A stretch of 64,000 nt of DNA from Adineta vaga (Eukaryota; Rotifera), in the NCBI GenBank assembly GCA_021613535.1, contig CP075495.1:16182001-16246000 (forward strand). Reading direction: 5' to 3'. Made by a program: the position numbers and the translations under genes. Every line of letters begins with the position of its first letter. Position 1 is the stretch's first letter. Below, one piece after another: positions 11,710 through 22,005 of the stretch. A model generated the notes under the pieces. The model worked only from the letters and a program-made list of their open reading frames with translations. It did no database searches and had not been told where the DNA came from.

Positions 11710-12318
11710 TTATGGAAAAAATGCAATGTTTTCTTTATTTCCAGTTTTTATATGCTCTTCGTCATATAATTGCCGTGCTAATTCAATGTGAGACACATTT
11801 ATGACTTCAGCTTGATTGATTTGTTCGATTTCATCATACATCAAAAGCATCTGTTGTAGGTCGTTGAAATTTTCAAAATCGTTTAGCTGTTGCTGTTCCC
11901 ATTGATGCTTGTGATTGAGTGTGTTCATGATTTCGAAATCATAGGCTTCTCGTAGAAAATGAACACAATCTTCATTCCAGAAATCATCGAATGAATCTAT
12001 TGTTGTTACAGTGCTGGTGATGTTTGATCTTTTTTCATCTAGTTTTGGTTTTGGAGATGATGCGACTGTTCTTCTTAAGGTTTGTTGTTGTTGATTGTGA
12101 TCGTTTTGAAATCGCTTATGCGTTCGTCTGTATCGTTTTCGTTGACAAATGCATCGATTCAGTAGTGGTTTGCTTCGATTTTTTGTAAGTTTAACCATTG
12201 ATTGACTTTTATCTTGAGATCTAATTTGTGCTTCTTCATTAGTATAGATTTCATTTTCCATGTTCATTACGTGTGCTTGAGACACATTAACATCATTCTG
12301 AATATTATTTGAACACAT
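11710..12318 (-). CDS. Hypothetical protein of the truncated Terminon unit
   Basis: A 202-codon ORF starting with MCSNNIQN. The middle is basic (CICQRKRYRRTHKRF) and followed by a Gln run. The C-terminal half is acidic and Gln/Asn/Glu-rich, with predicted helices (LLMYDEIEQINQAE). No enzyme motif, signal peptide or membrane segment is visible. The composition would suit a nucleic-acid-binding or structural accessory protein, but that is only a guess. The ORF lies in the same orientation as the RT of the neighbouring unit. No homologous family is recognised. Confidence 0.4.
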   Translation of the reverse strand: MCSNNIQNDVNVSQAHVMNMENEIYTNEEAQIRSQDKSQSMVKLTKNRSKPLLNRCICQRKRYRRTHKRFQNDHNQQQQTLRRTVASSPKPKLDEKRSNITSTVTTIDSFDDFWNEDCVHFLREAYDFEIMNTLNHKHQWEQQQLNDFENFNDLQQMLLMYDEIEQINQAEVINVSHIELARQLYDEEHIKTGNKENIAFFP

Positions 12319-12815
12319 ACAGACAGATATTGTTTTACTCTAAAACGAATCTCGATACAGATAAAAATAATCTCGTGAAATGACTCATGAATAGTCTAAC
12401 CTACTTCTCTATTAGTACACTATGTTGTTGTTATTTAGAAGAGATTTTGTCGAAATAAGTCGAATGGTTGTTGGAGTGTTTATCTGAAACAAAGCATAGT
12501 TAAAATATGTCTTTTGTAATTAAGTAACTTGTTTAAAAAGTGATGATTGATACAGAAAAAAAAACTTCTTAATAAAGATGAATTCTTTACATATATTATC
12601 TCACAATTTGAAGAAAAGTCCAAAAGTAATCTCAAGTAATATTTAGGTTTATTTATTGATAGTAAAGTTTCAAAATTCCTCCATTTTTCTTTCCATTGAG
12701 GATTGTATTTGGCTGTCGAATGACTTCTTGTTCGAATGGCCACTTGTACAAGTTGAAATGTATCTTAAATCAATCTGAAAGAAAAAGCACAAAAGTTATT
12801 AACAAGTTCATTAAA
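12319..12815. other. 5' remnant of unit A
   Basis: AT-rich sequence containing traces of a minus-strand ORF (12480-12743). Near the right edge it has the block AATCAATCTGAAAG, which also occurs upstream of the helical-protein gene at about 16890. The unit then ends at telomeric repeats, so this looks like the truncated 5' margin of the element. Confidence 0.4.
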
Positions 12816-12818
12816 ATT

Positions 12819-12862
12819 GAGGGTGTGGGTGTGGGTGTGGGTGTGGGTGGGTGTGGGTGTGT
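12819..12862. repeat. Interstitial telomeric repeat tract between two Terminon units
   Basis: GAGGGTGTGGGTGTGGG continues for 44 bp on the plus strand. It separates the abrupt right edge of unit A from the ribozyme-bearing 3' end of unit B. This order (truncated 5' end, telomeric repeats, next 3' end) is what successive attachment to a growing chromosome end would leave. Confidence 0.75.
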
Positions 12863-12867
12863 ATATA

Positions 12868-12925
12868 AAGAAATAGCTACCACGACTATAGTTTCGACCT
12901 TGCTAAAGGGTCTGTCATCAGGTGG
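12868..12925 (-). ncRNA. Hammerhead ribozyme-like motif, 3' end of unit B
   Basis: On the minus strand CTGATGA (12921-12915) is followed by stem II GACC...GGTC (4 perfect pairs, loop CTTTAGCAA) and then GAAA (12895-12892). Stem III is ACTA...TGGT, closed by the required A-U pair, and ends in the cleavage triplet GTA, which fits the NUH rule (cut between 12878 and 12877). Stem I pairing is weak. C-rich telomeric repeats begin less than 10 bp downstream. Core positions are complete, so this is the better of the two motifs. Confidence 0.65.
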
Positions 12926-13342
12926 CATAAATATTCTACATAAACTTGTTTGGCTGGCTCAACTGTTGTTTTCATCATGAATATAAATTGGTATCTCTCT
13001 TTATTTTTGCCGTTGCTCACATGGGAGGTTTTTTGTGTGGTGTGATGGACTAGCGTTTGTGTTTGTATGCGTAGGACAAGATAGGATAAATTCACTTTGG
13101 TCATGAATAGTTGAAGGAGAATGCTCCGCCACGTGAAATTTTCAAGTTATAGAATTGACTGCTTCAAAAAAATTTCCAAGTTTTTAGTAAAGAAGTTAAA
13201 AAACGAAAGATAAATACAAGAAAAAGAATAATTCATGGAGCGTCAATCAGAAGCAGTATGTTCATCTAGCTGTTGGCTTGTCATGGTTTTTGTTTGGATG
13301 CAGTGGAGTCGCAGTTGATTAGAGTTTCTTAGTTACAGGCAT

Positions 13343-14197
13343 TCATAGTAAAGCGGTGACTGAAATAGGGAAAGCAAGAAAAATGAATGAAATTGACTGA
13401 AAGGTAAAGTAATTATTGGTTATAGAACTCACGGACGGTAGATCGTAATCATGAGTGGTTGGTTGTCGTAGCGTACTTTGGTTTATTGGAAGACTTTGAT
13501 GATTGTTTCCGATCTGTGTTTCTTTTTTATAGTGGATCAGTGGCAATGGATGTAAATAGTGTTGTTCTTGTGTTGCTTCCGTTTCTAAGAGTAGGAATCA
13601 TCGTTATATCGAAAAAGGACTCAGGAAGAGAAATAAGTGAATAAGGGACATAAAAGTACTTACGGATGTATTGATTTGTCTCTGGCATATAGCTTTGTCG
13701 TCGTCGGTGTTTTCGACAATGATCCATAGTATAGATAATAATAATAATTGTGAAAAATACAAGTAGACTAATGAATATAATTATGGATAGAATTAAAATA
13801 ACAACGATATATGGCGAATGGAAATCGAATGAAATTGTAGCTTGTAATTGATCTATTTGGCAAAAAACGGTAGAAAAAGAGACAGAATGACATTTCTTCT
13901 TGTAATCTAGACATCGAGGTCTGCATTGTTTGCCATACTTAAAATAAGATTATCAAACGAATACATACTAGGTAATTGAGGTACCGTTATTGTTGGTACT
14001 ACTATGTTATCACTAACCACATTTGTACACGGTTTAATCATTTTAAGTAAATACTCTTGCAAATGCGCACATGAAATATATTTGTATCCAAGCCAACAAT
14101 CTTGCGTATTATTTTTTCTGTAGAAATGACATGGATTCATTTGAATAAATCGATTGATTGGTGAAATAGAATTCATTTTTGAATTAACTTTCTTCAA
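13343..14197 (-). CDS. Possible single-pass membrane protein exons in unit B
   Basis: Reading the minus strand, an ectodomain-like segment with several Cys (about 14197-13907) leads through another frame into a strongly hydrophobic stretch at about 13820-13735 (PYIVVILILSIIIFISLLVF then Ile/Thr). A basic tail, DHCRKHRRRQ, follows and ends at a GTAAGT donor near 13665. A further exon at about 13535-13430 (NNHQSLPINQSTLRQPTTHD) also ends at a GT donor. The joins between ectodomain and helix are not resolved, so a frameshift or missed intron is possible. The protein is not recognised. It could be a Terminon accessory protein or a captured host gene. Confidence 0.35.
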
Positions 14198-15024
14198 AAT
14201 GATATCTATGATGTTGCTGAGAAATATTACTGGAAAGAAATATCAAGATAAATTAAATCGAAACAAAAAGAATTTTTACACTTATAAGGATTTGTATTGA
14301 TTGAAAATGTTATAACTATATACGTCACCTTACTTGAAGATCGAGCTGTTCAGGTCGCTGAAAACGTTTGTCTAAACTTAAAAGAAAATTTTTAACTTTT
14401 TAAGGCTGAAATGCGATTGAAAGGTCATAAGAGAAGAAGTAGTGGAACGTTCATTGCATATGAAACCGAAGCTATACTTACCTGTATGTCTGGTATATGA
14501 TACAATCAATTTTATAGTCTCATATTCAGTGTAGCAGATATAATTTGGAGCTGAGCATGTTGGAAAAATCTTATTCTTAGTTAAGGGAGTGCGTAATAAG
14601 ATAAGATGCCTTGAAAATATTTGGGTCTGAGTATATGATTATGTATGTAGTTTACTTTTCCTGCTTATACTTACTTTTGAGATGTTTGAAACTATGTGAT
14701 ATGTATGAAATGATTGATTCCTTGATAATATAATTTGAAATGTAGATAGATAATAGAAAGTTTTCTTTTCGTTTTCACACTTTTTCTTAATACTAGTGGT
14801 ACGTAAAAAGCGTTCCTTGATGTAGATTTCGATAATTGATTTCAGAATATACTAAATGTCAAATGTTAATTATATCTAGAACAGAGAAAGAAGTTTAGTT
14901 TACATGTTGAAGTTGTACACCAATTCAAATAAGAAAAAGAAATGAAAACTTTTATACATTCAAACTTTCATTGATAATTTTTTCCCATCTATATAGAGGA
15001 TACAATATTGGGTGGAGGTGTATA

Positions 15025-15560
15025 TTACGAGAAGAAAGGTTTATGGTAAAAAGTAGAAGAAAAATGTATCAATTGATGAATGCGCTCTTCCATATTACAT
15101 AGACGAGCTTCCACAATAGTAGACATGGTCGGAGTAAATGATTCCATTTTAGGTACTTCATTTTGCTGCTTTTGGCTCTCTTTATTTATTGTACTAGCAT
15201 ATAACATTGACAATGAATAGTTTTTCTTTTGATGAAGAACGGTTTTTCGACATTGCTTTATTTTAGTTCGCCAAAGTTTTTGAGCAGTCGAAATCTAAGA
15301 TATCATGAAAGACAAGAATAAAGTAAAATAAAAACTATGTAATAAATGAACAGAAACCTGTTGTGATGTCGGATTTAAATCATAGAATGATTTGACAAGC
15401 TGTGCATCATTAATATCAGATATTAATAAGATTTTCCTCCGTTCTTTTTACTGAATTGTACGACATAGAAGATGAGAATGAGAGTGAGAAGAGTTAGTAC
15501 AACTATATAGTTCTTTTGAATATTATGTGATTGCTAATACGTAGCACAACAATTTTCTAT
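15025..15560 (-). CDS. Hypothetical exons with a possible transmembrane helix
   Basis: A hydrophobic segment (NYIVVLTLLTLILIFYVV, about 15530-15475) is followed in a shifted frame by RRKILLISDINDAQ ending TSQQ at a GT donor near 15358. The acceptor TTAG near 15300 joins in frame to ISTAQKLWRTKIKQC and continues to a stop at 15025. The intron is about 60 bp, normal for this genome. The frame break between helix and downstream exon is unexplained (decay or an unseen splice). No family is recognised. It directly follows the helical-protein gene on the same strand. Confidence 0.35.
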
Positions 15561-15594
15561 AGAAAGATAGTTTGTGAAATTTGTTAGTAGCCCG

Positions 15595-16869
15595 TTATGA
15601 ATTTGGAGTCGTACACATCGGTGAAAGTAAAATTTTAAGTTTTTGTTTGGTGTTGTAAGATGCACGCCGTATCATATTAGTTTGACGTTGTTGTATAGCT
15701 TCGATGGTACGATCAAATGCTTGTAGATCTTTGACTTTACCTCTTACATTAAGTAATTTTGTGATTTCCAATCGAATACTGTCTGTATATGTTTGAGCGA
15801 TTTTTTCTGCTTCTATCAAACTTTGATTAACACATATTTCGGGTGTCATATTAGTTGTCTTGTGTTGATCTAGGACAACTTGAATGAATATATTGCTAAT
15901 ATGTTTTAATACTAAATCTTGAATAGTGAAAGATTGTAAGTTGGTCGATGAGTACCAATTTTTGAATAAAGCAATTTCATATCTGAGTAATTGTTCATCA
16001 TGAACAGTTTTCCAAATAACTTTTGCTGAATGAATCTAAAAATGTACATATTTGAATGTTTATCAAAGGATTTGATTGTATATTCACTAACTTCTGTTTG
16101 TCTTGGTTTTAACTGATAAGATGCTGCAACCAATTGGTGATCTTTCGCATCAAATTTCAATATTTTTCGGCGTCTTTGAAATTCAATACGTATTTCATAT
16201 TGATCAATATGTATGAGATCAGTAATGAATGTCATTATTCTATTCATATCAAACAGATCAATTGGTGGTTGTTTCATGTATTCTTCGATATCTTTACGAA
16301 TTCGTTCAAGCTGTTTTTGGAAGTGTTTTCGACGTTGTTCGATTAATACTTTTTGTCGACCATATGTAAGAGACATTGAATTATCTATAGCCATGTTTTT
16401 TGAAACTCGTCCAGGCCAAATATTTTCTGTTATACCAAGATTATAATAGTAAGACCATTGTTCTTCTTGTAATTTGAAATAAGTCATTTTATTGATAAAT
16501 TGTGTCAGATAACGAATATATGTTAATTTTTCATCTGTATTCAATATTTCCGAGAGTAAAGTTGTTTCTCGAGTATCTGTTTTTGATGCTGTTGTTAATA
16601 ATATTTGTTTCAACGTCTTATTCGATAACATGACATAGTCGCGTAAAAATACAGTCGGATCCACAGTTATTTCATCCTGTAGAAGATAGTATGTTTTCTT
16701 CATAGAAGGTGATTGTGACAATGAAATTGTTTGATCTTCTGTGAAGTTTATTGTATTTTGTAATTGACATGAACTCTTTGATCGGTAAAATTTTCTTTGT
16801 TTAAAACATTGATTAGATATCTCTTTGCTTTTTTTTTCGTGTCCCTTGTTCTTGTTTTTTAGCAGTCAT
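15595..16869 (-). CDS. Terminon accessory protein, helical, with one 56 bp intron
   Basis: Removing a GTTAGT...TTTTAG intron (16089-16034) joins two ORFs in one frame. The coding strand shows long charged helical stretches (EQRRKHFQKQLERIRKDIEE; EFQRRRKILKF) and no signal peptide, membrane segment or catalytic motif. The most plausible start is the ATG at 16869 (MTAKKQEQGTRKK), but it is joined to the rest only by a one-base shift in an A9 run (16829-16837). Without it, coding opens near 16824 with no ATG. It lies directly downstream of the RT and its duplicate. A structural or RNA-binding role is a guess. The homopolymer shift may be decay or a sequencing error. Confidence 0.5.
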
Positions 16870-17099
16870 TCTCGTTAAAAACACTTTAATCAATCTGAAA
16901 GGAAAAGCAAACAGAAGTGTTGATTAGCTTATATTTCTAATGGGGAAAAAAATGAACATAAAAGGACATGTTAAGAAACATGAACTCGTATATACAATAA
17001 GATAAAAAGTTGAGCTTTCATATATAATAGTTATGATATCGTCGTAGGTTGATTTAATTTTGGTTCTAAACAAAGAAAAATGAAAAAAAATTGCATATT

Positions 17100-17790
17100 T
17101 CAAAAGAACCTGTAATGATATAGTTTACACTTCGTTTTAGGTTCTTCATTCTTTAGTAATGATAAAGATGGACGTTTTCGTGTAAGTTCACGCTCAATAT
17201 TTGGGCTATTTCGATGACCCGCAATCAATCGAATATCTTCATTTGGTGTATTCTTGAATAGATTATCATGAATTCTGTGTACATCTCGTCTAACATCTTT
17301 CAAGCGAGCTTCATGAATAAAATGTATAAATATTGTATTTGTAAATTTCTCATTGTTTTGTTTAATATTTATTTTTAATTTTCGTGATGGTATGTCGTCC
17401 ATTTTTCTATCATTAGGATGATCATCATTGACAATATCAACGGTATCTACACGTTTAGCAACAATCTTCTGTTTGACTGTTAATTGATTTAAAAGTTTTT
17501 GACGTAAATAAAGAAACAATTGATTTTCATCAATAAATAATGGTAAAAGAGTTGTTGTTATCGAAGATGAACTAATATGTTCAGTAAAAAATTTTGTAAA
17601 TTGTGTATTGATATAAGTCGATGGGTAACTAAATCAAAGATATAATTATTGAACTGATTAGTTTATCAATAAGAAAAGGTTCGACTTACCCATTATATAA
17701 TGAAATATAGATCAAAGTAGATTTGTTGAATTATAGTAGGTAATAGCCAGAATTTTAGAAGAAATAAATAATAAATATATAATTGTTTAA
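17100..17790 (-). pseudogene. Second Penelope-like RT C-terminal fragment
   Basis: An exon (about 17787-17693, ending YNG at a GTAAGT donor) and a second exon from about 17634 join in frame to give GYPSTYINTQFTKFFTE and continue to the stop at 17100. The layout parallels the C-terminus of the RT just upstream: KYPNTFIDKQFNYLFKKY matches the first block, and FIHFIHEARLKDVRRDVHRI with AGHRNSPNIERELTRKR matches FIHFTYCSNMKGFPQKFHNL with LGTRNVNNLQQHLVQTR. It is thus a diverged tandem copy of the thumb/C-terminal extension without the palm. It may be a relic of an older Athena copy. Whether it is still translated as an accessory protein is unknown. Confidence 0.5.
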
Positions 17791-20161
17791 GTATTACGAG
17801 TTTGGACTAGGTGCTGTTGTAAGTTATTAACATTGCGAGTACCTAGAACTGGATTAATATCATTAATTGGTGATTCCCGAAAATATTTTTGCCAAAGATT
17901 GTGAAATTTTTGAGGGAATCCTTTCATATTTGAACAGTAAGTGAAATGAATAAACATGTTATGTCCAAAATCAATTGGTTCTTTGGTTTGTAATGGACTT
18001 TGTATAATCATGTCTCGTAATCGATTATAGTTATCTAATGTTAATGATTCTGTAATTTTATATTTTTTAAATAAATAGTTAAATTGTTTATCGATAAATG
18101 TATTTGGATATTTGTTAATCAACAAAGCCATACGTAATTTTTCACGTTCATCTATATATGCTTGGAATGTTGAAGAATAGCAAATAGCTCTTAATAACAT
18201 TGTAAATGGTATATTTTTCTTCATATGTATTGGATGAACACTATTAAATGGTAAATAATATGGCTCATAACTTGGTTTATGATAAACTTATGTATATATT
18301 TAACCATCTTGGTTTTCAATATGTAGATCGAGGAAGTTAATTTGAAGACTAATATTGGCAAATAATTGAATATTTTCGTCGAATGTATTCCAACGATTTA
18401 CTTGTTTATGTAAATGTTGAATAGGCCAATTTATAACTATAAAGATATCATCTATATATCGAAAATATAAGCCATAACTATTTTTAATTTGTTTAATAAT
18501 ATTTTGTTCAAAGAAAAACATGTAACAATTAGCGATGGTTAATGTAAGAGGAGATCCCATAGCTCCTCCTCTTACTTGGCGATAGTAATTGTCATTGTAT
18601 TTAAAATAATTATTTTGAATGACAAATCTTGCTAATCGTATAATAGTTTCAATATTTAAACCTTTAACTTGTTTTAAATTAAGATAATCGAACATCTTCT
18701 TTAATGCTAAAACTCCTTCAGTTTGTGGTATCATAGTGTAGAGATCGATTATATCAATGGTACATAAAATTGTTTCTTGACGGAAACTTGACCATGAGTG
18801 TAATTGTTGAATTAATTCGAAACCACATGTAACTGTTGTTGATGAAGCCATTTGATTAAATAAAGGTCTTAATAAATTATCTAAATATTTTGATATTTTA
18901 ATTGTTGGATGTTGAAGACCGGAAATGATTGGACGAAGTGGAGTTCCAGGCTTGTGTGATTTAGGTAAATAATAAAGATGAGCTAATTCAATCTCATCTG
19001 TTTGTTTAAGAGATAATTCTTCATATTGTTTTTGTGTAATCCATTTCATAAGACGTAAATCAAGTAAATATTTGTTTGTACGTTGGATTAAGTTGGGTAA
19101 TGGATCTTCTGTTGTACCAAGACATTGATAAGCTTTGGTTTTATTCATATATTCTATTGATTTTTTATCATAATCTTCAGTTGTATCAAGATGAAATACT
19201 TTAGATTTATCTGTCTTTCGAATGATTGTATTAGTTGATTTAAATTTAAATTTAAGACGTTTTAATAATCGATGATAATTTTTCTTCTTTTTATTATTAT
19301 ATTGATTAGATATAACTGGAATATTGTGTAAATTTTGAAGTAATAGGTATAATTCGTTAATAAATTCATTGACTGGACGACCTGGACTAACTTTCTTTTC
19401 ATGAAAGCGGGCTTCAATTTTTCTTTTTAAAGTAACCAATTCAATTGTACGTCGTCTTGTTGCAGTTTTTGGATCATTATAAATAAAACGAGGACCTAAT
19501 TGTAATATTTCTTGTTCATCCTCAGTTAATCTAATATTTGCTTGATTAATTATTGTTGGAGTAAGAAACTGTCGGGTAAAGTTCGTCCGACTGTCGAGAT
19601 TATTATTTCCAGTTGATCCGTTCTGGTCTCGACTTTTTCTATTTCTAAAAAATGGCAAGCTTTTTCTGCTAATAATTTAAAACGTTTTTCACGTAAATCA
19701 TTATATTGATGAAATGCTGTAAGACCAGCTTGTGTATCAAAGCCATTATCATCATTATTATTAGGAAAACATTGAATTATTTGTTTAATTTCATTTGTAA
19801 GTAATTCTAAACCACGTTTTTGTGTTTTAATAACAAGAGTCATTGATCGTGTATGATAATCTTTTGAAATTTGTTTCATATCATCGTAGATTTCTTGTGC
19901 TTCTTGTTTAGGAAATTGTGTTTCATTAAAATTAAAAGATAATTGAGTTTGACCAATAAATTTTGGTAATAGATTATATTCAACACGTTTTGTAGCTTTT
20001 TGAAAATTTTCATTTTTTGTTGACCATAATTTTAACTTAGGTTCTAATAATAAATGAAGTCTCCATTGTGTTGGTGTAGCTACTTTTTTGAATTCATCTA
20101 ATGCTTTTGATTCTTCAATTTCTAATTTAAACAAACTAATACGATTTGAACAAACTTTCAT
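17787..20161 (-). pseudogene. Penelope-like (Athena-type) reverse transcriptase, interrupted
   Basis: The N-terminal part (20161-19550) and the RT part (19658 leftwards) overlap in different frames, so a frameshift lies between about 19658 and 19550. The RT carries Penelope-like hallmarks in order: LPKSHKPGTPLRPIISG, the first catalytic Asp in CTIDIIDLYTMIP, RGGAMGSPLTLTIANCYM, the catalytic FRYIDDIF, and FLDLHIENQDG of the thumb. The frame then contains TAA codons at 18302-18300 and 18290-18288 where Penelope-like RTs read on, and continues unchanged (VYHKPSYEPYYLPFNSVHP) to the stop at 17787. No GIY-YIG endonuclease follows, as in Athena elements that extend chromosome ends. The copy is broken as read, unless the stops are polymorphic or sequencing errors. 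Confidence 0.8.
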
Positions 20162-20591
20162 TATATGTTGTGTACAATGAAGAATATATTCTAATATTAG
20201 ATTTTCAATGTTCGATTTGAAGGATATATAAGTGATAATAGTAGAATTTTATTTTAATCTTCATTTTGAATTTGAACAACAATAGTTTTTTTGAAAAACA
20301 AAGTATATATAATCATTGAACAAGGTTTTATTCAATAAATTCGTATAAATATTTAATTGATTATATTTATTCTTCTTAAATTATAAATATCTATTAAATT
20401 TCTTAGGAAAAAAAGATTAATTGAATAATATTAAAACAATATATGAACGAGTTAATCACATTCGAATTCCCAATAAATGTATATATATATATATATATTA
20501 TTTTTCACAAATCATTAAACTTATTATAAAAATTAATTGTACTATTACAATTTGTGAATCAATAATAAATAATCTTAATCGAACATTATCT

Positions 20592-21070
20592 TTAACCCTT
20601 TGACGCCGGCATTTTTTTAAAGAAAAATAAGATGTTTTTTCTTTTGAAAAAATATCTGGAACAAATTTTATTATTAGATAGAAGCATTTAGAAATGCTTC
20701 AGAGTATGATAATCTTCAAAACAGTCTATTACACAAAGTCCAACGTCACAAGCATCACACTAATAGTCTGTATCAGTACGTTTCTTCTCTCGTCTGCTTG
20801 TACGACTACAAACTACACAAGATCTTCGTGCAATATTTCCTGTTGCTGTTGGTGGAACTAAAGATGGAAAATGACGTGCAGTTGGATTTTTGGGCTGTGC
20901 GTGTCTTTCAATCAGTTGCCGAACCAATTTTTTTCGAAAATCACCAAACTGAATAGTTGTTTTATGCCTGACTTTGAATAGTATATATACGTTCAATGTT
21001 GATATATCCAGCGGGTGAAAGAAAAATTTCTTGTACCACTTGACGGTTTTGCGATTACTTTTTGAGTCTT
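20592..21070 (-). pseudogene. piggyBac-like transposase C-terminal remnant with one element end
   Basis: TTAA at 20592-20595 is followed by CCCTTTGACGCC, the typical start of a piggyBac end. Minus-strand coding from about 21062 reads KWYKKFFFHPLDISTLN (the helical segment after the catalytic core), then a basic stretch, then a Cys-rich zinc-binding tail (CVVCS, CDACDVGLCVIDCF) ending near 20694. An in-frame TAG (20762-20760) interrupts the tail. The DDD catalytic core and the other end are missing, so this is a dead fragment. It abuts the right side of the Terminon unit and may have truncated it. Confidence 0.65.
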
Positions 21071-22005
21071 CTAATCACTTTTTCGTGTTTGTATCGTCCT
21101 CGGTTCGTGAGTTGTAGACTACATAATGACTCTATTTTACACATATAAGTTAATCTGTTTCATATTGAAACAACAAAGTTTGACAAAGATACCCTGAGAT
21201 AGTATGGTCAATATTTTCGTAATAGAATTTTATATCGATATGTATTTTCTTTCTTGAAAAAAGAAGAAAATGTGATTGATGTGAATAAAGTACTGTGTAT
21301 GGAAGCAAATACTGAAAAATCATATTATGGATGTTTTGTAAAACTTGAAAGCCGACAGAGAACGTTCGAAGGTCTTTTCTGTTCATAATCACGAAGACTT
21401 CGTGTTGTGAAATAAAGTCAGTCATAATTACATAGGTTATGGATTATACTGATAAATTTTACAAAGACTGCATATTTCAATTAGTTATTTTTTTATTTTG
21501 AGTCATCTTATAACATGTTTTGTAGTTATTGCTTTGTTTGTATATGTATTTTAGAGTAAAAGTAAAAATAGCACTCGAATAATTTTTACAATGGAAATTC
21601 ATTATTTTTATCTTTTTCATTTATCAGATAGTTTTAATAAATATTTTTGTCTTTATAAAACTATAACACATCCAGCGAAGAAGCGAGTGGGTAATTGTAA
21701 TTTCATATTAATCAATATTTATCTATCGAAAATGAAATCTTTTGAGCATAATTATAATCATTTTTATATTATTTAATAACAACTTTTCTAAATTAGTTTA
21801 TTTTAAAAAAAGCTTGAATAATAAAGATTAAAAAACTCGTTTGTATAGAAATAAAAATCTAACTAAAAAGCAAAAAAAATTAATTTGTTTTTTATGTCCG
21901 TGCTTGTATTTGATGTTTCCTAAAAACAAGAATACAGAATATTATCAATATATACATTAAATACTCTAAGAAAAATAAACTCACTTGATTAAATTATAAT
22001 TTAGC
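21071..22005. other. AT-rich intergenic stretch
   Basis: Very AT-rich, with short ORFs (21150-21425 minus, 21591-21776 plus) that show no motif. It may include decayed upstream piggyBac sequence, but I cannot align it by eye. No RNA gene is seen. Confidence 0.35.

Larger units (their letters stand above)
9990..12815 (-). mobile_element. Terminon/Athena-type unit, 5'-truncated
   Basis: The unit lies between two G-rich telomeric tracts (9899-9988 and 12819-12862). Its 3' end (left side, coding on the minus strand) carries a hammerhead-like motif immediately followed by C-rich telomeric repeats. Its right end stops abruptly at telomeric repeats. Sequence at about 12765-12800 resembles sequence at about 16885-16925 in the next unit, suggesting a truncated relative. 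It contains a decamer minisatellite and one 202-codon ORF and no RT. Known Terminons attach by their RNA 3' end to telomeric G-overhangs. That origin is inferred here. Confidence 0.6.
12863..20300 (-). mobile_element. Terminon/Athena-type retroelement unit with Penelope-like RT
   Basis: About 7.4 kb of minus-strand coding sequence. In transcription order it has an N-terminal region and Penelope-like RT (20161-17787), a second RT C-terminal fragment (17790-17100), a spliced helical protein (16869-15595), exons for possible membrane proteins (15560-13343), a hammerhead-like motif (12925-12868) and C-rich telomeric repeats. No GIY-YIG endonuclease follows the RT, as in Athena elements. The right (5') boundary is not defined. 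A piggyBac end starts at 20592. Stops and a frameshift in the RT mean this copy is not autonomous. Confidence 0.7.

Noticed and set aside
18288-18302. Genetic-code reassignment of TAA
   Set aside because: All other genes in the window use TAA, TAG and TGA as normal terminators, and the stops are confined to decayed mobile-element or single positions, so mutation is the simpler explanation.
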